Below, piece after piece: positions 40,235 through 53,130 of a stretch of 64,000 bases of DNA. Source of the DNA: Tetrahymena elliotti 4EA (Eukaryota; Ciliophora; Oligohymenophorea; Hymenostomatida; Tetrahymenidae); contig JH720293.1 in assembly GCA_000231825.2 (NCBI GenBank), forward strand, positions 2,108,001 to 2,172,000, given 5' to 3'. The position numbers and the translations under genes are program-made. The notes below the pieces were generated by a model, which was not told the DNA's origin, did no database searches, and saw nothing but the letters and a program-made list of their open reading frames with translations. The stretch's first letter is position 1. Every line of letters begins with the position of its first letter.

Positions 40235-42777
40235 TCAAATTTCAAGAATTTCTTCAAAATTGCTAAAATTTTAGTATTTATTTCCAATAAATTATTTTAA
40301 TTTATTTTGTTATGCTGTGCTATATTTTTATGAAGATGAAGTAGAAGCTGAAGAAACAGATGATCTTGATTCTACATCCCCATTAACATCGCTATTGGTT
40401 CCATACCCTCTTCCAAAATTTTTTATTTATTCATTTTCTCTTAAGGATGACTTTACATTTTAAAATAAAATACTATTAAAAAATAATTATATTTTTAAAT
40501 TAATTACAGCTGTGTTGTATCCTACATACAAAAATGGTGAAGCTTGTTTCATCTTATCGAATTTCTTAGCCCAAGAATTTCTTGCTGATTTATTAAAATT
40601 AAAGTTTATCATAAAATTTATTTGCCAAAAATTTACCTCTTGAAATAAGCTATTTGCCTTAGTCAATACGTTCATCATCAAAGTTATCTGAGAACTCAAA
40701 TTATTTGAGCCCAAGAGAGTTCAATATTTTTTAATAAACATTAAAAGCATTGAATAATATAAGTATGATAAGAATCATAGGGAAGAAATAAGTGTTTGCT
40801 GATCCTAAAATAGGTACATCATCCATAGCTCCAATAATTCTTTCAAATGCTGAATCTTTAACTCCTAAAATTTTGAGATAGTTATATGAAATAGGAGCAG
40901 ATACTCTTGCAAAATTACTATTTATAATACAAATTGTTATTTTAATTATTTTTATTACCAATTTGATAATATCATTTTTGATAAAAACTTAAAGAAATTT
41001 ACATTGAAAAGAACATAAGACTTGGGGCATCAGTTTAGTGATATTTATATAGGCCAAATAAGTTAGCTAATTTAACCTGGAACATACTATAATACACACA
41101 GAAAGTTATGTAAAGCAAAGGAATCAATACCAAGAACTGTTTAATAAAATAAATTAATAAATATTTAAACTCAAATAAAAAATACCTATGTTCCAATCAT
41201 ATGTGTAGTATCATCAACAAGTACGTAGGTAAATGGATTAATCACTTTACCAGAAAAAATTGAAATTTCTCCTAAAAGGACAAGCAATGATAACACACCA
41301 AATATTAAAGCAGAGATTATCATAACCATTTTTTTAGCCTTACAATTCCAGAACCAAAAAGCTACATCTACGAAATGGCCCAATTTGCCTTAACGATTAA
41401 CATAAAAGTCACTATCAATTTTATTTTCAGGGGATTGTTTATTTTTCTTTACATCTTCTGCAAAAAATGCTGTGTCAAGAAGATAATCCCACTTTGTTTA
41501 TTCTCTTCTCAGTTATTAAACTAATTACTTCATCTCCTTATTTAATGTAGCTAATTTATCAATATTAATAACTCCTAAAGTGTTTAAATCTTAACGGGTA
41601 GATTCACTAGGTTGATTTAATTCTTTGCAGTGGCCTACAATATCAGCAGGTACTAACTCAATAATTTAATTGAAGTAACTATCAAATTCTTTATATCTTG
41701 ATTGAGCAAGTAGCATAAGCTTAACCTTTTCTTCCAATTTAAAAATAGTATCTAATTTAACTTCATCCAATTTAGCAGCTTAGAATTAGCATAACCTAAA
41801 ATAAGATTTTTTAAACACTCATTACTAAAAACTTTAACATTTAATTTACTTAATAATAGTTTCTTCATTTCTTTCTCTCCAGCATTTCTTGGGAATCATA
41901 ACTAATCCATGCCCCAATAAAATGACCACCAAGAATATACCACTATTTTTATAAAAAAATTAATGCTTTTATTATTTTATGTTATACTTTTGTATTACAA
42001 TCCATTAGCTAAACCTATTAAGAAACCTTCCAAGTTGTCCCTATTTATGAATATTTATTAAGTTAAAAATAATTTTAATGATTTTTCTCAATTATAATAT
42101 AATAAAATATTAATTAATAAATTTGTTAAAATTACTAAGAAATTTTTCCAGAGATGAGAAGATAAACAATGAACAAAACACCAACTGCTCCAATACCTAA
42201 AATAATCATCAAATTAATCTTGATTGATCTTTTTACTCTTCCTTTAACATCGAATTCTCCAGCAGCTTCATAGTCTTAGAAAAAAGGTAAAATAAACCTA
42301 ATTCAATTATTTTGATTGCTATTAAATTGTATTTTCTTGAAATAAATAGTTTTTACCAAGTAAAAACAAATGTAATCCAATAAACAGCTCTCCAAACCCA
42401 AACCATTGTTTTAAATTCACCTATAGAATCTCCATCAAAAGATGCACATGCTTCACTAGTAGGATGTTATTTGCAGTCTTCAATAAACTTTTGGTTTTCT
42501 AAAGTCTATTACAATTAAAGAAATAAAAATATGAAAACATCTGATTTTTTTTACTTTATCTGCTAAAATAATTTAGATAAATGTAATTAAAGAGTGAATA
42601 TGAAGGATTTACCCAGTAAATATCTAATGGAATAATAAAGACGAACCCAAAAGAGAGTAGCCAAGCAATAAATGATAATATTTTAATGTGCTTTTTAACT
42701 TGCTTATCTGAATATTCATTTACTAAATAGCCTACTGCAAAGAGAAGACTAAAAAACTAAAATATTTGTAAAATCAT
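40235..42777 (-). CDS. LMBR1-family multi-pass membrane protein (LMBD2-like)
   Basis: Ten minus-strand exons: 42777-42613, 42505-42357, 42297-42136, 42040-41999, 41942-41850, 41795-41186, 41136-41003, 40917-40637, 40584-40508, 40450-40235; 1929 nt, 642 residues. Diagnostic LMBR1-like blocks are FVFIIPLDIYW, VWRAVYWITFVFTWFILPFF, GEFDVKGRVKRSIKINLMII, LANGFGIFLVVILLGHGLVM with IPKKCWRE, and ARVSAPISYNYLKILG. It has about nine membrane spans with a long cytoplasmic loop (about residues 210-390) that is helical and charged. LMBR1/LMBD proteins act as lipocalin-receptor-like or GPCR-associated membrane proteins; LMBD2 has been linked to beta-adrenergic receptor signalling. The C-terminus has a Ser-rich run (SRSSVSSASTSSS). 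Exact substrate or partner here is unknown. Confidence 0.82.
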
Positions 42778-43512
42778 TTTCTAATTAAGCTATCGCTTTG
42801 ATAATCTTGAATGATAAAACTTGGTTGTAAAACTTAGTGATGACTATATCTGGCTTTTCTAATTTTAGTGATTTTTTTTTAGTGCACTATTTAATAATTT
42901 TTTTAATTTGATTAATATTCTTTGAATAAGTAAATAATTCTTTTTTTGAAGCAAAAGTGCTTCGTTATAAAGTACTCTTCTTTATTTTAGTAATTTGACC
43001 AGGTCTTGTGACTCAAATGATTAGTAAATTTCTTTTTAAAATCGTGATTAATCAGAATTCTTACTTACGAATTTTCTTGTTAAAGATTAATTATTTTTCT
43101 TAAATGGCAAACATATTTTTATTTTTACCTAAAAGTATATTACAATAAAAATAAGAGGAATATCAGATTCTCAACCAAAAATTTGAATGATAAATAAAAC
43201 ATTAATATAAATTGGCAAATTTATTTTTAAATTTGTCTTAATTATGTAAAAAATAGTTAATTTGTAATACTTTTTTTGCTAAAATTAGATTAAAAAGTAA
43301 TAGCAATAAAAAACTTTAATTTAAAAATAAAAGGTGAAAAATCATTTTATTTAAAAAAAAATGAAGAAAACAAATAGTTTTTTCTCACAAAAAATCTCAA
43401 AAAAGCTTTTTTCATTACAATTTTGAGATAAATTAAAACTAACATACACCTTAAAACTATTTTTATTTATATTTTTTTTAATTATTCATTTTAATTCCTA
43501 ATTACTTTCATT
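42778..43512. other. intergenic
   Basis: AT-rich spacer of 0.73 kb between two minus-strand genes, with no recognised element. Confidence 0.5.
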
Positions 43513-44552
43513 TCATTTTAATTATTCAGCTTCTTTTTCTGATTATTCATTTTCTTTTTTATCTGCTTCATTTTAATTTTTTTTACTATTATTTTCATTT
43601 TCATCATTACTTTCTTCATTCTCTTCATCACTTTTATTATCAGATTCTTCCTTTTAATCTGATTCATCATCATTATCGTCATCTTCATTTTTTAGATTTG
43701 CTTTTATGCGTTTTAAGATATCCTTTTAAATATTAAATTTTTTAGATAATAGTTTAATTCTAAATAATAATTATTACATCGCAGTCTTCATCTGATTTCT
43801 CCTCATCTTCATCATTACTACTTTCTTTTCTTTTAACTTCAATTTTTTCTTGAACAGTAGACAACTTTTTATTATCATTTATTGCTTTATCTTCGTGCTA
43901 CTAATTTTACTTATTTTAAAATTATTCTACATTTAACACAAGATCTTAAGTATGCTTTTAAATTTATTAATTCTATTAAGATAAATAAGACTAAATTTTT
44001 GATTAGTTTATAGGATCTTAAGTATGAGCAAATGGTTAAACTTATTGAGGCTTTTTTTATACTCTCTACTCTAATTTATATTTCTATATAATATTTATTT
44101 AAACTTTCCTTTTTTTTCAATAAAACTTACATCTTGCATAAGCTTTACCCTTTACTTTTGAATCTAAGAAATTTTTTCACTAATTATTTTCTCATCATGC
44201 TTTTCCTACTCAATAATTTTTTCCTAAGTATATCATAAAAAATAATTTTAACAAGCCATCTTGGTTATATAAAAGAAAGAGGATAATAAAATTTACCTTT
44301 TTTTGTAATTTATCTTTCAGTGCAGGAAATTATTTGAGGTTTGTTTCAAACTTTATTTGATACTTTTAAATTATATTATTAGATTTAACTACAAACTAAT
44401 TGTTTTTCAATTTAAATATCAAATACATCATTAAGCTCTTTGCTCATATTTCCCATATTTTCTGATATGCTTCTAAGAATTTCTTCTTTTTCATCCATGA
44501 CTTTTTAAAGGGCTAAAGCCTTTGCTTTTAATTCATTTATTCTATTTTCCAT
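43513..44552 (-). CDS. acidic coiled-coil protein
   Basis: Five minus-strand exons: 44552-44397, 44350-44297, 44223-44131, 44068-43778, 43722-43513; 804 nt, 267 residues. Every intron is in phase 0. Residues 1-100 are a heptad-like helix (MENRINELKAKALALQKVMD onward), the middle is Gln-rich, and the last 75 residues are almost all Glu, Asp, Asn, Ser and Lys. A 13-bp identical segment (43942-43954 and 44014-44026, 72 bp apart) gives a repeated HTQD in exon 4, a trace of in-frame duplication. I do not recognise the family. The acidic tail is of the kind seen in chaperones, nucleolar or microtubule-associated proteins, but no function is claimed. It is divergent from IFT140, 678 bp away. Confidence 0.7.
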
Positions 44553-45230
44553 TTCTAGATATTTATATTTTCTACTTGTCTTTATTTCTTAATATCAGTT
44601 AATAAATAAGTCTGATAGAATACAAATATTAAAAAATAATAAAGCTTTTTCTTGCTAAAAACTTTACAAATTACTTTATTTATATCTTTGCAAAAAAAAT
44701 CAAAAACAAATGATTTCTTATTAAATCTATAATATTTTAATTTAATTTTTTTTTAAATGTCTTTTTTTTTATCAATTTTTTTAAATTGAAAAATTGACAA
44801 TTAGATTAAATACCAGATTTGACAATTCTCTTGAATTTTTAAAATAACTAAATCCATTTTATTTTTGGAGATTTATCAGTAACAAACACTGAAATTCAAG
44901 TTTTAAATTAATTGATATTTAAAGATTAATAAAAATAAAAATGTACATTATGTCCATTAAAGAGAAATAGATAATTAGTAATATATTATAAAGCTTATTT
45001 CAGAATAATTATTAATCATATCGTAAGTTGTGAAAATTCAAAAGAATTTAAAATAAAAAACAAGATATTGATTAATATTTTACAAATTATTTTGAAATAT
45101 TAAAAATTAATCCACTCTATCAATCAAAAATCAAAAAAGAAAGAGAGAGGTTTCATTAAGTTAGTTAGCTAGTTGATCATAACCAAAATTAAATAGATTA
45201 CAATTAGGAAAATTATTACAAATTTTAATT
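44553..45230. other. intergenic, divergent promoters
   Basis: AT-rich spacer of 678 bp between the acidic coiled-coil gene (-) and IFT140 (+). A shared promoter region is possible but no motif is evident. Confidence 0.45.
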
Positions 45231-48200
45231 ATGAGCTTGTTTTCAGAACTTCCATTAGATGTTGGCACTGATGAATAAATTACTTAAATAGCAGTTTCTA
45301 ATGTATCAATTAATCCTTCATTAGCTATTATTACACCCCACAAGATTTTGTTGTTCAACGAATGTGGAGAAAAACATGATTATGAACTTTCGCGTAATAT
45401 AAGATGTACATATGTTTAATGGCATCCTTCATTGCCTATTATCGCACTTGGCTGGGAAACAGGTAAAATTTAAAAATTTTAAAAATTAAAAAAATTTTGC
45501 AATGAATTCTGTTTGCTGTATATACAAATTTTAAACTTTTTACTATGCAAAATAATTTGGAATATTTTGTTAAAATTAGGTGCTATCACTTTATGGAGTG
45601 AAGAAACAAAAGTCGCTAAGGAAGAACCAAATGGTCATAAAAGTGAAATATGTTTAATATAGTTTAATCCTAGCGGTTCTCGTATGGTTTCTGCAGATGT
45701 TGATGGAAATGTAACAGTATGGAGAGGAATCAATATTGTGTCTCAATATAAGAAAGAGCAAAGCATAACTCATGCTATATTCTGTGAATTGAATATTGAT
45801 AGTAAAGCAAAGTCAGGTAATTAGCATAAACTTTATTTAATTCAAATTTCCTTTGTTTGATGTATCTTAGAATGCCATGAGTAACAAAAGTTAATACATA
45901 TAATTATTCAAAGAATGACAGAATTACCTAATTTATGCTTATAATTTATTTGTTTTCAATGATAAAAGATTTTAAATTCGAATAAAAAAATCGAATTTTC
46001 ATCAAATAAATACTTTAAGAAAATTTGATTTTATTTTTAAAGCAATCATAAATATAATTTAAATGTAATAACAGGAAATCTTTTCTTTTTTGGAGGTAAA
46101 TCGGGTGTGGTTTGCTTGGCTGATGATGCTAATCATTGCTCAGATGTCTGTAAAGTTGGTGGTAGTATCAAATCTTTACTCTTTTATGAGAAAGAAAATA
46201 GTGTAATTATTATAACAAGTACACTCTTGTTGGTTATGTTTAAGATTTCTACCTCTACTAAGACAGGTCCCAGCAAAAGAGTTAAACTTTCTATCTCTGG
46301 AGATCCATAAAGATTATAATCAATTTGGATAGGTAGTTGCTTATTGGCAACTTGCTCACATGAAAACATGCTTCGTATGTGGCACCTTGATTAAGATGAT
46401 AACTACGTTCTTACTTTGCATCAATTGATCTAGCAAACTCAGACTTAACAAGGAGCAGCTACAGTAATTTAGTCAACTAATTTAAATGATCAAATTACTT
46501 GCATTCAATATGAAAAAAGAGGTAAAGTACTTGTCGCTGGTACCAGAGAAGGTCGTATTATTTTTTGGAAAAACCTTTCTATTGGAAGTGAAAGCCCTCT
46601 TGATGTTGATGAATGGAAAATGCTTCCTTTTGTTAATGTTAAATAAGGAGTCAATAGTGTAGCTGTTGGATAAAATAATGGTTTGATTGCTGTATAATAT
46701 GGTAACTCTATTTCTTTAGTATAAGAAACAGTTATAAATGGTAAGATGACTGACCAAGTTAGACTTTTATAGAGCAGTGCAAATACGATCAAAATATACA
46801 TCAACAATGACATCTCTAATTAAGTAAATATTAAATTCTAAATATCAAAAGCAATTAAATTTTATATTTTAAAAAGGTTTTACACTTCTAATCTAAAGGA
46901 AATATCAAAGGTCTTGATTGCAATGACTAATTTATGTTGCTTTGGACAAGCAAAACAATTGAAATTCATGAAATTATAATCAACCCAAGTAATGATTATT
47001 ATTTGTAATTTAAGCAATAAAAATAATTCAAAAATATTTAATAACAGAGGAATCTTAAACAAAGTTAGTAGCTTCCATCTAAGAAAAATGTTTGAGAAGT
47101 GTGATTCATAAAGAAAATATCATTTTAGTTAATGATATGGAACTAAATGTTTTGAATTTCAAAGGTATTCAAAAATAGAATTTGAAATTTTCTGAAAGTG
47201 AAGGAAAAATCTTAAACGTTAATGTTTTGAATAATCACCTCATTATGTGGACTTCAAATAATTATATTCGTTTGTTTGATGTTAGCAGAAGAGAAGTTAA
47301 ATAAATTGGAGTAACAAGAAGATTCGAAAGTAATTTCTCAACATATAATTCTTAAGTTTGTAATATATACTAAGTGTATTTTATTTAAATAATTAGATTC
47401 TTAAGGTTAGCTTGGATAAATCAGATATTGCGCTGTCAATTCTGATGGTACCAAAATTGTAATCACTGCAGATTAAAGAGGTAAATCAGGTCCTTAAGCT
47501 GACAACAAATTCTATATCTATGATGTTTAAACTGATAACTTTTTAGTTTATGAAATGCCTAAAAAATGCATTCCACTTTAACCTTATTGTGACAGAAAAG
47601 ATAAAAAATTTTTTGGTATTAGCTGTGTTATCAATAAGAATATTTAAGAAGAAAAAAATGCAGAAGAAAATAATGATGAAAATGAAGACAACAAGAGTGA
47701 TAAGAGCAAAAATGATGATGATGAGGCAGATAAAAGCAATCTTGAATTTTATACTTTCTTCGTTACTTCCGAAAATGGTATTAAAAAGCAAGATTAATAC
47801 TAGCTTGAATCCAGTATTGAGGCTATTTTTGGTAATTTAATTTTGCATTTTAAAATATTTTTTATATGGATTTAGGAAATTAAAATTTAATACATCGTCA
47901 TTAGATACAAAATAATTAATTTAATAACTCAAATTTATGAAATAATTTTTAATTTTGTACAGCTATTGATATTCCTAAGCTTTATTTCATTAAGAGAAAC
48001 AAAAAATAAAATACCTCTGGTTAGAACTATAAGATAGTTGAAAAATATTTAAATGACTTTGTTGGATTGGATAAAATAGACAATCAAATTAAAGAAGCTA
48101 TCATGAATTTTTCTTTCTATTTAACTATGGATAACCTTGATGAAGCATACAAGTCAGTTAAGCAAATATAAAATCCATCAATTTGGGAAAAGATGGCTTA

Positions 48201-50485
48201 AATGTGTGTCAAGACAAAAAGAATAGATGTAGCTGAAATATGTTTGGGAAATATGAGATTTGCTAGAGGATCTAAAGCAATCAGAGAATAAAAGAAAGAA
48301 CCTGAATTAGATGCTCAGCTCGCCATGGTTGCTATTCAGCTAAACATGAAAGATGAAGCAATTAAGTTGTATGAATAATCAAAACGTTATGATCTTTACA
48401 ATAAAATGCTTTAAGCAGAAGGAAATTGGGAAAAAGCCATTTAAGTATCAGAGAATTATGATAGAATTAATCTTAAAAACACTTACTATAGGACAGCTTA
48501 GATGTATGAAGTTAGTAATAATTATTAACAAGCCATACTCTTTTATGAAAAGAGTGGAACTCATGTGTAATTATTTTTTAGTAGAAAAATGCCAATTTTT
48601 TATTTTATCTATTAAGTAAGGAAGTTCCAAGAATGCTTTTAGAAGCTGGTCAAATAGATTAACTTGAGAGATATATCACAGAAAAAAATGATAAATAACT
48701 TTTCAAATGGTGGGCTTAGTATTAAGAATCTAATTACAGAATTGAATAAGCAGTCAAATATTATAAATAATCAGAAGATTATGATCAAATGGTAAATTTA
48801 TTTTAATAAAAAAAATTTTTAAAAGTGTAAAATGTTTATTTGTTTAATTATTTATTTTATTTTTTAATAACACATAAATAATCAGAGATTAAATGAATAT
48901 TTTATATTATATATTAGGTTAGATTATTCTTAACTAAAAATGATGTTTAAACTGCAAGTTCTATTTGCTCAGAGACTAATAATTCTGCTGCTTGCTATAT
49001 TTTGGCTAAATATTTAGAAATGAATGGATAAATTCCTGAAGCTATATAATACTACTGGAAATCTTAGCACTATACTTAAGCAGTTAGATTGGCTAGAGAG
49101 AAAGGATTGGATAATGAGGTTATGACTATATCACTTTAAGGTCCTAATTAAGTTAAATTATAATCTGCTGCCTACTTTGAAGAAAAAGGGTTCAAATAAA
49201 AAGCTGTTGAACTTTATAAAAAGGGTGGTAACTTAATCAAAGCATTTAATCTAGCTTAATAAGAAAAGCTTTACGATGAAGCTAAACAAATTGCTAGCTA
49301 AATAGAATAAGAAGAAGATTAAAGAAATAAAAAGAGAGATCCAAATGATCTTGCAGGAATTATTGATGATTTCTTGGAAAAGGGTTAACCAGAAAGAGCT
49401 GTTCCTTTAATGATCAAAGCTAAGTAATATGAAAGAGCTATTGAAACTTGTATTAGATTCAATATTCCAATTACTTAGGATTTTGTAGAGTAATCAATTT
49501 ATTTTTATATTATCTCTCAACTAAATTTTTATATTTTAATAATAGTAAAATAATTCCTAACGAACCAGCTAAAAATGCTGCTGAAGAGAATAAAAGAAAA
49601 GAACTCATGAAATTAATTGCTGATACTAGCATAAAGCAAGGTGATTATCGTCTATCAAGTAAGCTTTATACTAAACTTGGAAATTAAGTAGAGGCTATGA
49701 AATGTCTTATCAACCTCGGTGCTATTGATGAAGTCGTAAATTATGCTACTATGGCTCGTATGCCTTAGCTCTATATTTTAGCAGGTAATTTCCTCTAAAC
49801 AACAGACTGGCATAAAAACCCACAATTAATGAAGCACATCATTACTTTTTACAATAAAGCTAAAGCTTATGATAACTTGGCAGGTTTCTTTGATGCATGC
49901 AGTAGTGTAGAAATAGATGAATATAGAGATTATGAAAAGGCTGCAGCTGCTCTCAATGAAGCCCTTAAGCATGCTAAAAAATCTACAAGTGAAAGTCGTG
50001 ATTTCCGTATAGAATAATTAGAAACTAAACTCGCTTTTGTACAAAAATTCGTCTAAGCAAGAGATCTTTTCTCTTCTGACCCTTAATAGATGAAACAAAT
50101 ATGTGAAGATTTGTTAGCTTAAGTAATATTTTTAATTTATAAATGTCTTTCATATCTAATGATAAATTTTAAAAAAGCCTGGTATTGACTAAAGTGTTAG
50201 AAGTGGTGATATTTATGCATAAATAATTGAATATTATTATTAAGTTAAGAATTTCTCAGAAGCATTCAACTATATCAAAAAAATGTAGTAAAAACGTATA
50301 ATACTTGCTCCTTATCTTGATTAAGAAATGGTAAATCATTAAAAAACATTAAAATAAATTTATTAATAACACTCTCTCTCTGTTAAAATTAGCTTCAATA
50401 AATTTTAGAAAGTCAAGGTGTATCTCTTAACAACAAAAATAAAAATAACGATGACGAATTCATAGAAGAAGATGTTCCAGAGTGA
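45231..50485 (+). CDS. IFT140: intraflagellar transport protein IFT140
   Basis: Twelve exons: 45231-45462, 45580-45816, 46075-46823, 46877-46988, 47048-47329, 47397-47831, 47963-48566, 48617-48791, 48918-49489, 49546-50122, 50178-50330, 50393-50485; 4221 nt, 1406 residues, a normal IFT140 length. Residues 1-650 are WD40 propellers ([24 protein letters not shown]); the rest is a TPR solenoid ([44 protein letters not shown]). The block [20 protein letters not shown] followed by [20 protein letters not shown] is an IFT140 hallmark. IFT140 is a core subunit of IFT-A, which drives retrograde ciliary transport and imports membrane cargo into cilia. An acidic Asn/Asp/Lys insert (about 47645-47740) lies near the propeller-TPR junction. 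Confidence 0.95.
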
Positions 50486-51358
50486 GTATTAATTTACTAT
50501 TAACTAAATATCTAGCAAACAAGCTCATAAACAACTTGAAAATTTAATGCTTGCTAATTAAATTAATTAAAAAATAATTAAAATAATTTTTAAAATTCCA
50601 TAATCACTGCATTTAAAATATATCTTATTAGTTAAAAACTATTTTTTTACAAATTTTAAACTATTTTGTTAATTAAATTTCTCAAATTATCCATTTAAGA
50701 GTGTTTGAATTTCATTTAAATTACTTTTCTATTGAAATTATTTTTTCAATCTTTAAAATTATAACAATAAATGATTTTCTTAGATTAGTTCTTTATAAAA
50801 AATTATTTAAATGGCTCTAATCTCTTATTCTTTTTGAGGTCATTTTTTTTGAAATTAATTAATAGCTTAAAATAATTAAATATTAAACGATTATCTAAAT
50901 TTATGATAGCATGCCAAACAATATTAATATGCACTCAAAATTTCTTAAGAATAAAATATCTTCCTTCATTATATAATGTAAAGTATTTGAATAGTATTTA
51001 TTTACTTTTTTAAAATTATTTTACAAAACAATCATAATTAACTAAAACTAAAAAAGTAAATTTTGAAATACTTTTCTCGAATTTATTAGATTGAATGTAT
51101 TTGTGAAAGTAGAATATTTCTGAAATTATTTTTAAAATATAATAAATCTAAAATAATTAAAAGAAAATTATTAAAATTTTGAACCTTTTTATTTTTTCTT
51201 TTGTTATTAGATAAGTATTATCAATAATTAATCAAATACTTTTTTCTTTGTAAATAAAATATTTAATTTTGTAATAATATTAATTTTTTTGGAATGTTTT
51301 TATATTTGTTTATTTTTAAGTAACATAGAAATAAATAAATTTCAACAAATACAACAAA
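50486..51358. other. intergenic, convergent 3' flanks
   Basis: AT-rich spacer of 0.87 kb between the convergent IFT140 and CFAP144 genes. Nothing else seen. Confidence 0.5.
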
Positions 51359-52333
51359 TCATTTGAATTTATTTGAAAATGGAGATACTCTTAACATATT
51401 ATAGTATTCATTAGCATAATTTGTTTCATTGCATGTTCTCTTTGGGTAGTTAAATGAATTTGAATTTCTTTAAGGACTTAAACTTCTAGAGTGCTTTTAT
51501 AATAAATTTTTTTAGTTAGGCATCTATAAATAAATTTTACTTAATTGAACCACCCTATGTCTTGGTTAGCCGTTTGAGGGAACTTATATTTTTATCCTGG
51601 TGTTTAATTGATAGTAGTTAGTTTTGATAAAATGTCTTCTATAGAATTAATGTTAATAAAAAAGATTACTAATTCAATTTAAAATTGAAAGCATTTTAAA
51701 TAAAATAAATTTATCTTTAAATTCTACTTATTTTATACAACTTTTTTAGTAGAAAATTTATTTGAAGATATTGATTATCAAAAATTGATTTAAGAACAAA
51801 AATTTATGAATGCTAGTTGGTTAGTTATTTTTTTTTTGAGAATAAACAACTCAATTGATGATTATAAAATAAAATTCCATTTTAAAATGCTTACAACTAA
51901 GTTCAGGAGTTTTTAGAGAATCAAGAAGAGCAGATGTTTTGGAAATATCTATGAAAGGATTTTTAGTTTGAGAATTTTACATTTTTTATTCAATTAATGC
52001 GTTTTCACATGGTTTATCAGAATACAAGAACACTATTTTACAGTTAAGTTTTGATTAAAATGGTAAAATACATTTTTTTATTGAAGAAAATAATTCAATC
52101 AATCAAATATTTACGTTTTCTTGGATTTATTGTAAAATGCTCATAAATCTTTTATTTTGACTTTTCTTTTTTTATTACTTCAGACCATGTGATCATTTCC
52201 TTTTATTAAGTTTTAATTTATCAGTTATATGTGAAGCAATCAGTCATATTAAAAGGTGATTTAAAATATTTAAATTAATTACTGCAACAGGACTTTTATC
52301 TCTTGTTTTTACCTAAGTAGATTTGTCTGCCAT
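51359..52333 (-). CDS. CFAP144: cilia and flagella associated protein CFAP144 (FAM183)
   Basis: Five minus-strand exons: 52333-52283, 52199-52115, 52032-51895, 51638-51541, 51493-51359; 507 nt, 168 residues. The gene is invisible under the standard code and fills what would otherwise be a gap. Family landmarks in order are EMITWSEVIKKEKSKQKIYE, FTINPRK, YSDKP, TPGQKYKFPQTANQDIGWF and a C-terminal YPKRTCNETNYANEYY. They correspond to the HWREMKKN, NPLTKY, SDKPMS, KYPETQTENQEIGW and RxxxxxTxY blocks of FAM183A. CFAP144 is a microtubule inner protein of ciliary doublets, so it should sit inside axonemal microtubules. The long third intron (51894-51639) might hide a small exon. Confidence 0.78.
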
Positions 52334-53130
52334 TTTTAATTTGCTTAGCTAGTTATTTCTCTGCGGGTGTTATATAATTTATTTTTAGAATGAATACCTT
52401 TCTGTTTATTGTTTATTAGTTATATAATTTAATTAAATTGGCTAAAAATTTGATGGATAGTGTTTTACAATAAGTGACTATAATTATTATAAATTTTTAT
52501 TTATCTTACTTTTATAACAAACACTCTTACCTCATCAATTATTGTAAGTGATCATGACTATCTCTTTTATTTTACTTCGCGAAATCATAACAATTATATT
52601 ATTATATTTTGAAGACCAAAAGTTTTTTTCGGTGAAATAAATTTGATTTTCACTTTTATTTTTTCTTTTATAATTTTCAAAAATAAATATCATTAAGAAT
52701 TTTTAAAACAAATTTAAATTAATTCTACTATCTTATTTTTTAATAGCTTTTTTTAAAGTGAGCAATTTTGAAATAAAATATTAAATAAATTTATAATTTT
52801 TTTAAAATGAGTAATGGCAGAAGAATAAGTTTGTAATTAAGGATTGTAATCTATAATATTTTAAGACAAGATAGATAGATATATCCCAACACCACAAAAT
52901 TTGATGATGGTTTTTTAAAGCTCGTTTATTTTTTATAATATTTTGATAGGTTTGATATACTAAAAGAGCTTTAAATTACTAACAATATTATTGTTTATTT
53001 ATTTATATATAGTCCAATATATTTATTAAGATTTATTTACTGCCAACCTCTTATAAAGATTAAATCATAAATCAAAAAAATAGGAAAATTAATTAAAAAC
53101 ACATTTAGAAATACAATAGTAATTAAGAAA
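52334..53130. other. intergenic, divergent 5' flanks with Cbs-core match
   Basis: AT-rich spacer of 0.8 kb between CFAP144 (-) and the divergent kinase (+). It contains CCAACCTCTT at 53043-53052, identical to ten bases of the Tetrahymena Cbs, but the flanks (ACTG upstream, A downstream) do not match the rest of the 15-mer. Likely chance. Confidence 0.3.

Noticed and set aside
46107..46813. Standard-code ORFs on both strands inside IFT140
   Set aside because: Shadows of the WD40-coding exon; the plus-strand one is a fragment of the true frame.
51524..51540. Apparent 17-bp intron in CFAP144
   Set aside because: Far shorter than any other intron here; using the acceptor at 51494 gives a 47-bp intron and keeps the family-like C-terminus in frame.
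51550..51600. Relatively GC-rich patch suspected to be a small RNA
   Set aside because: It is the conserved KYKFPQTANQDIGWF exon of CFAP144 read on the plus strand.
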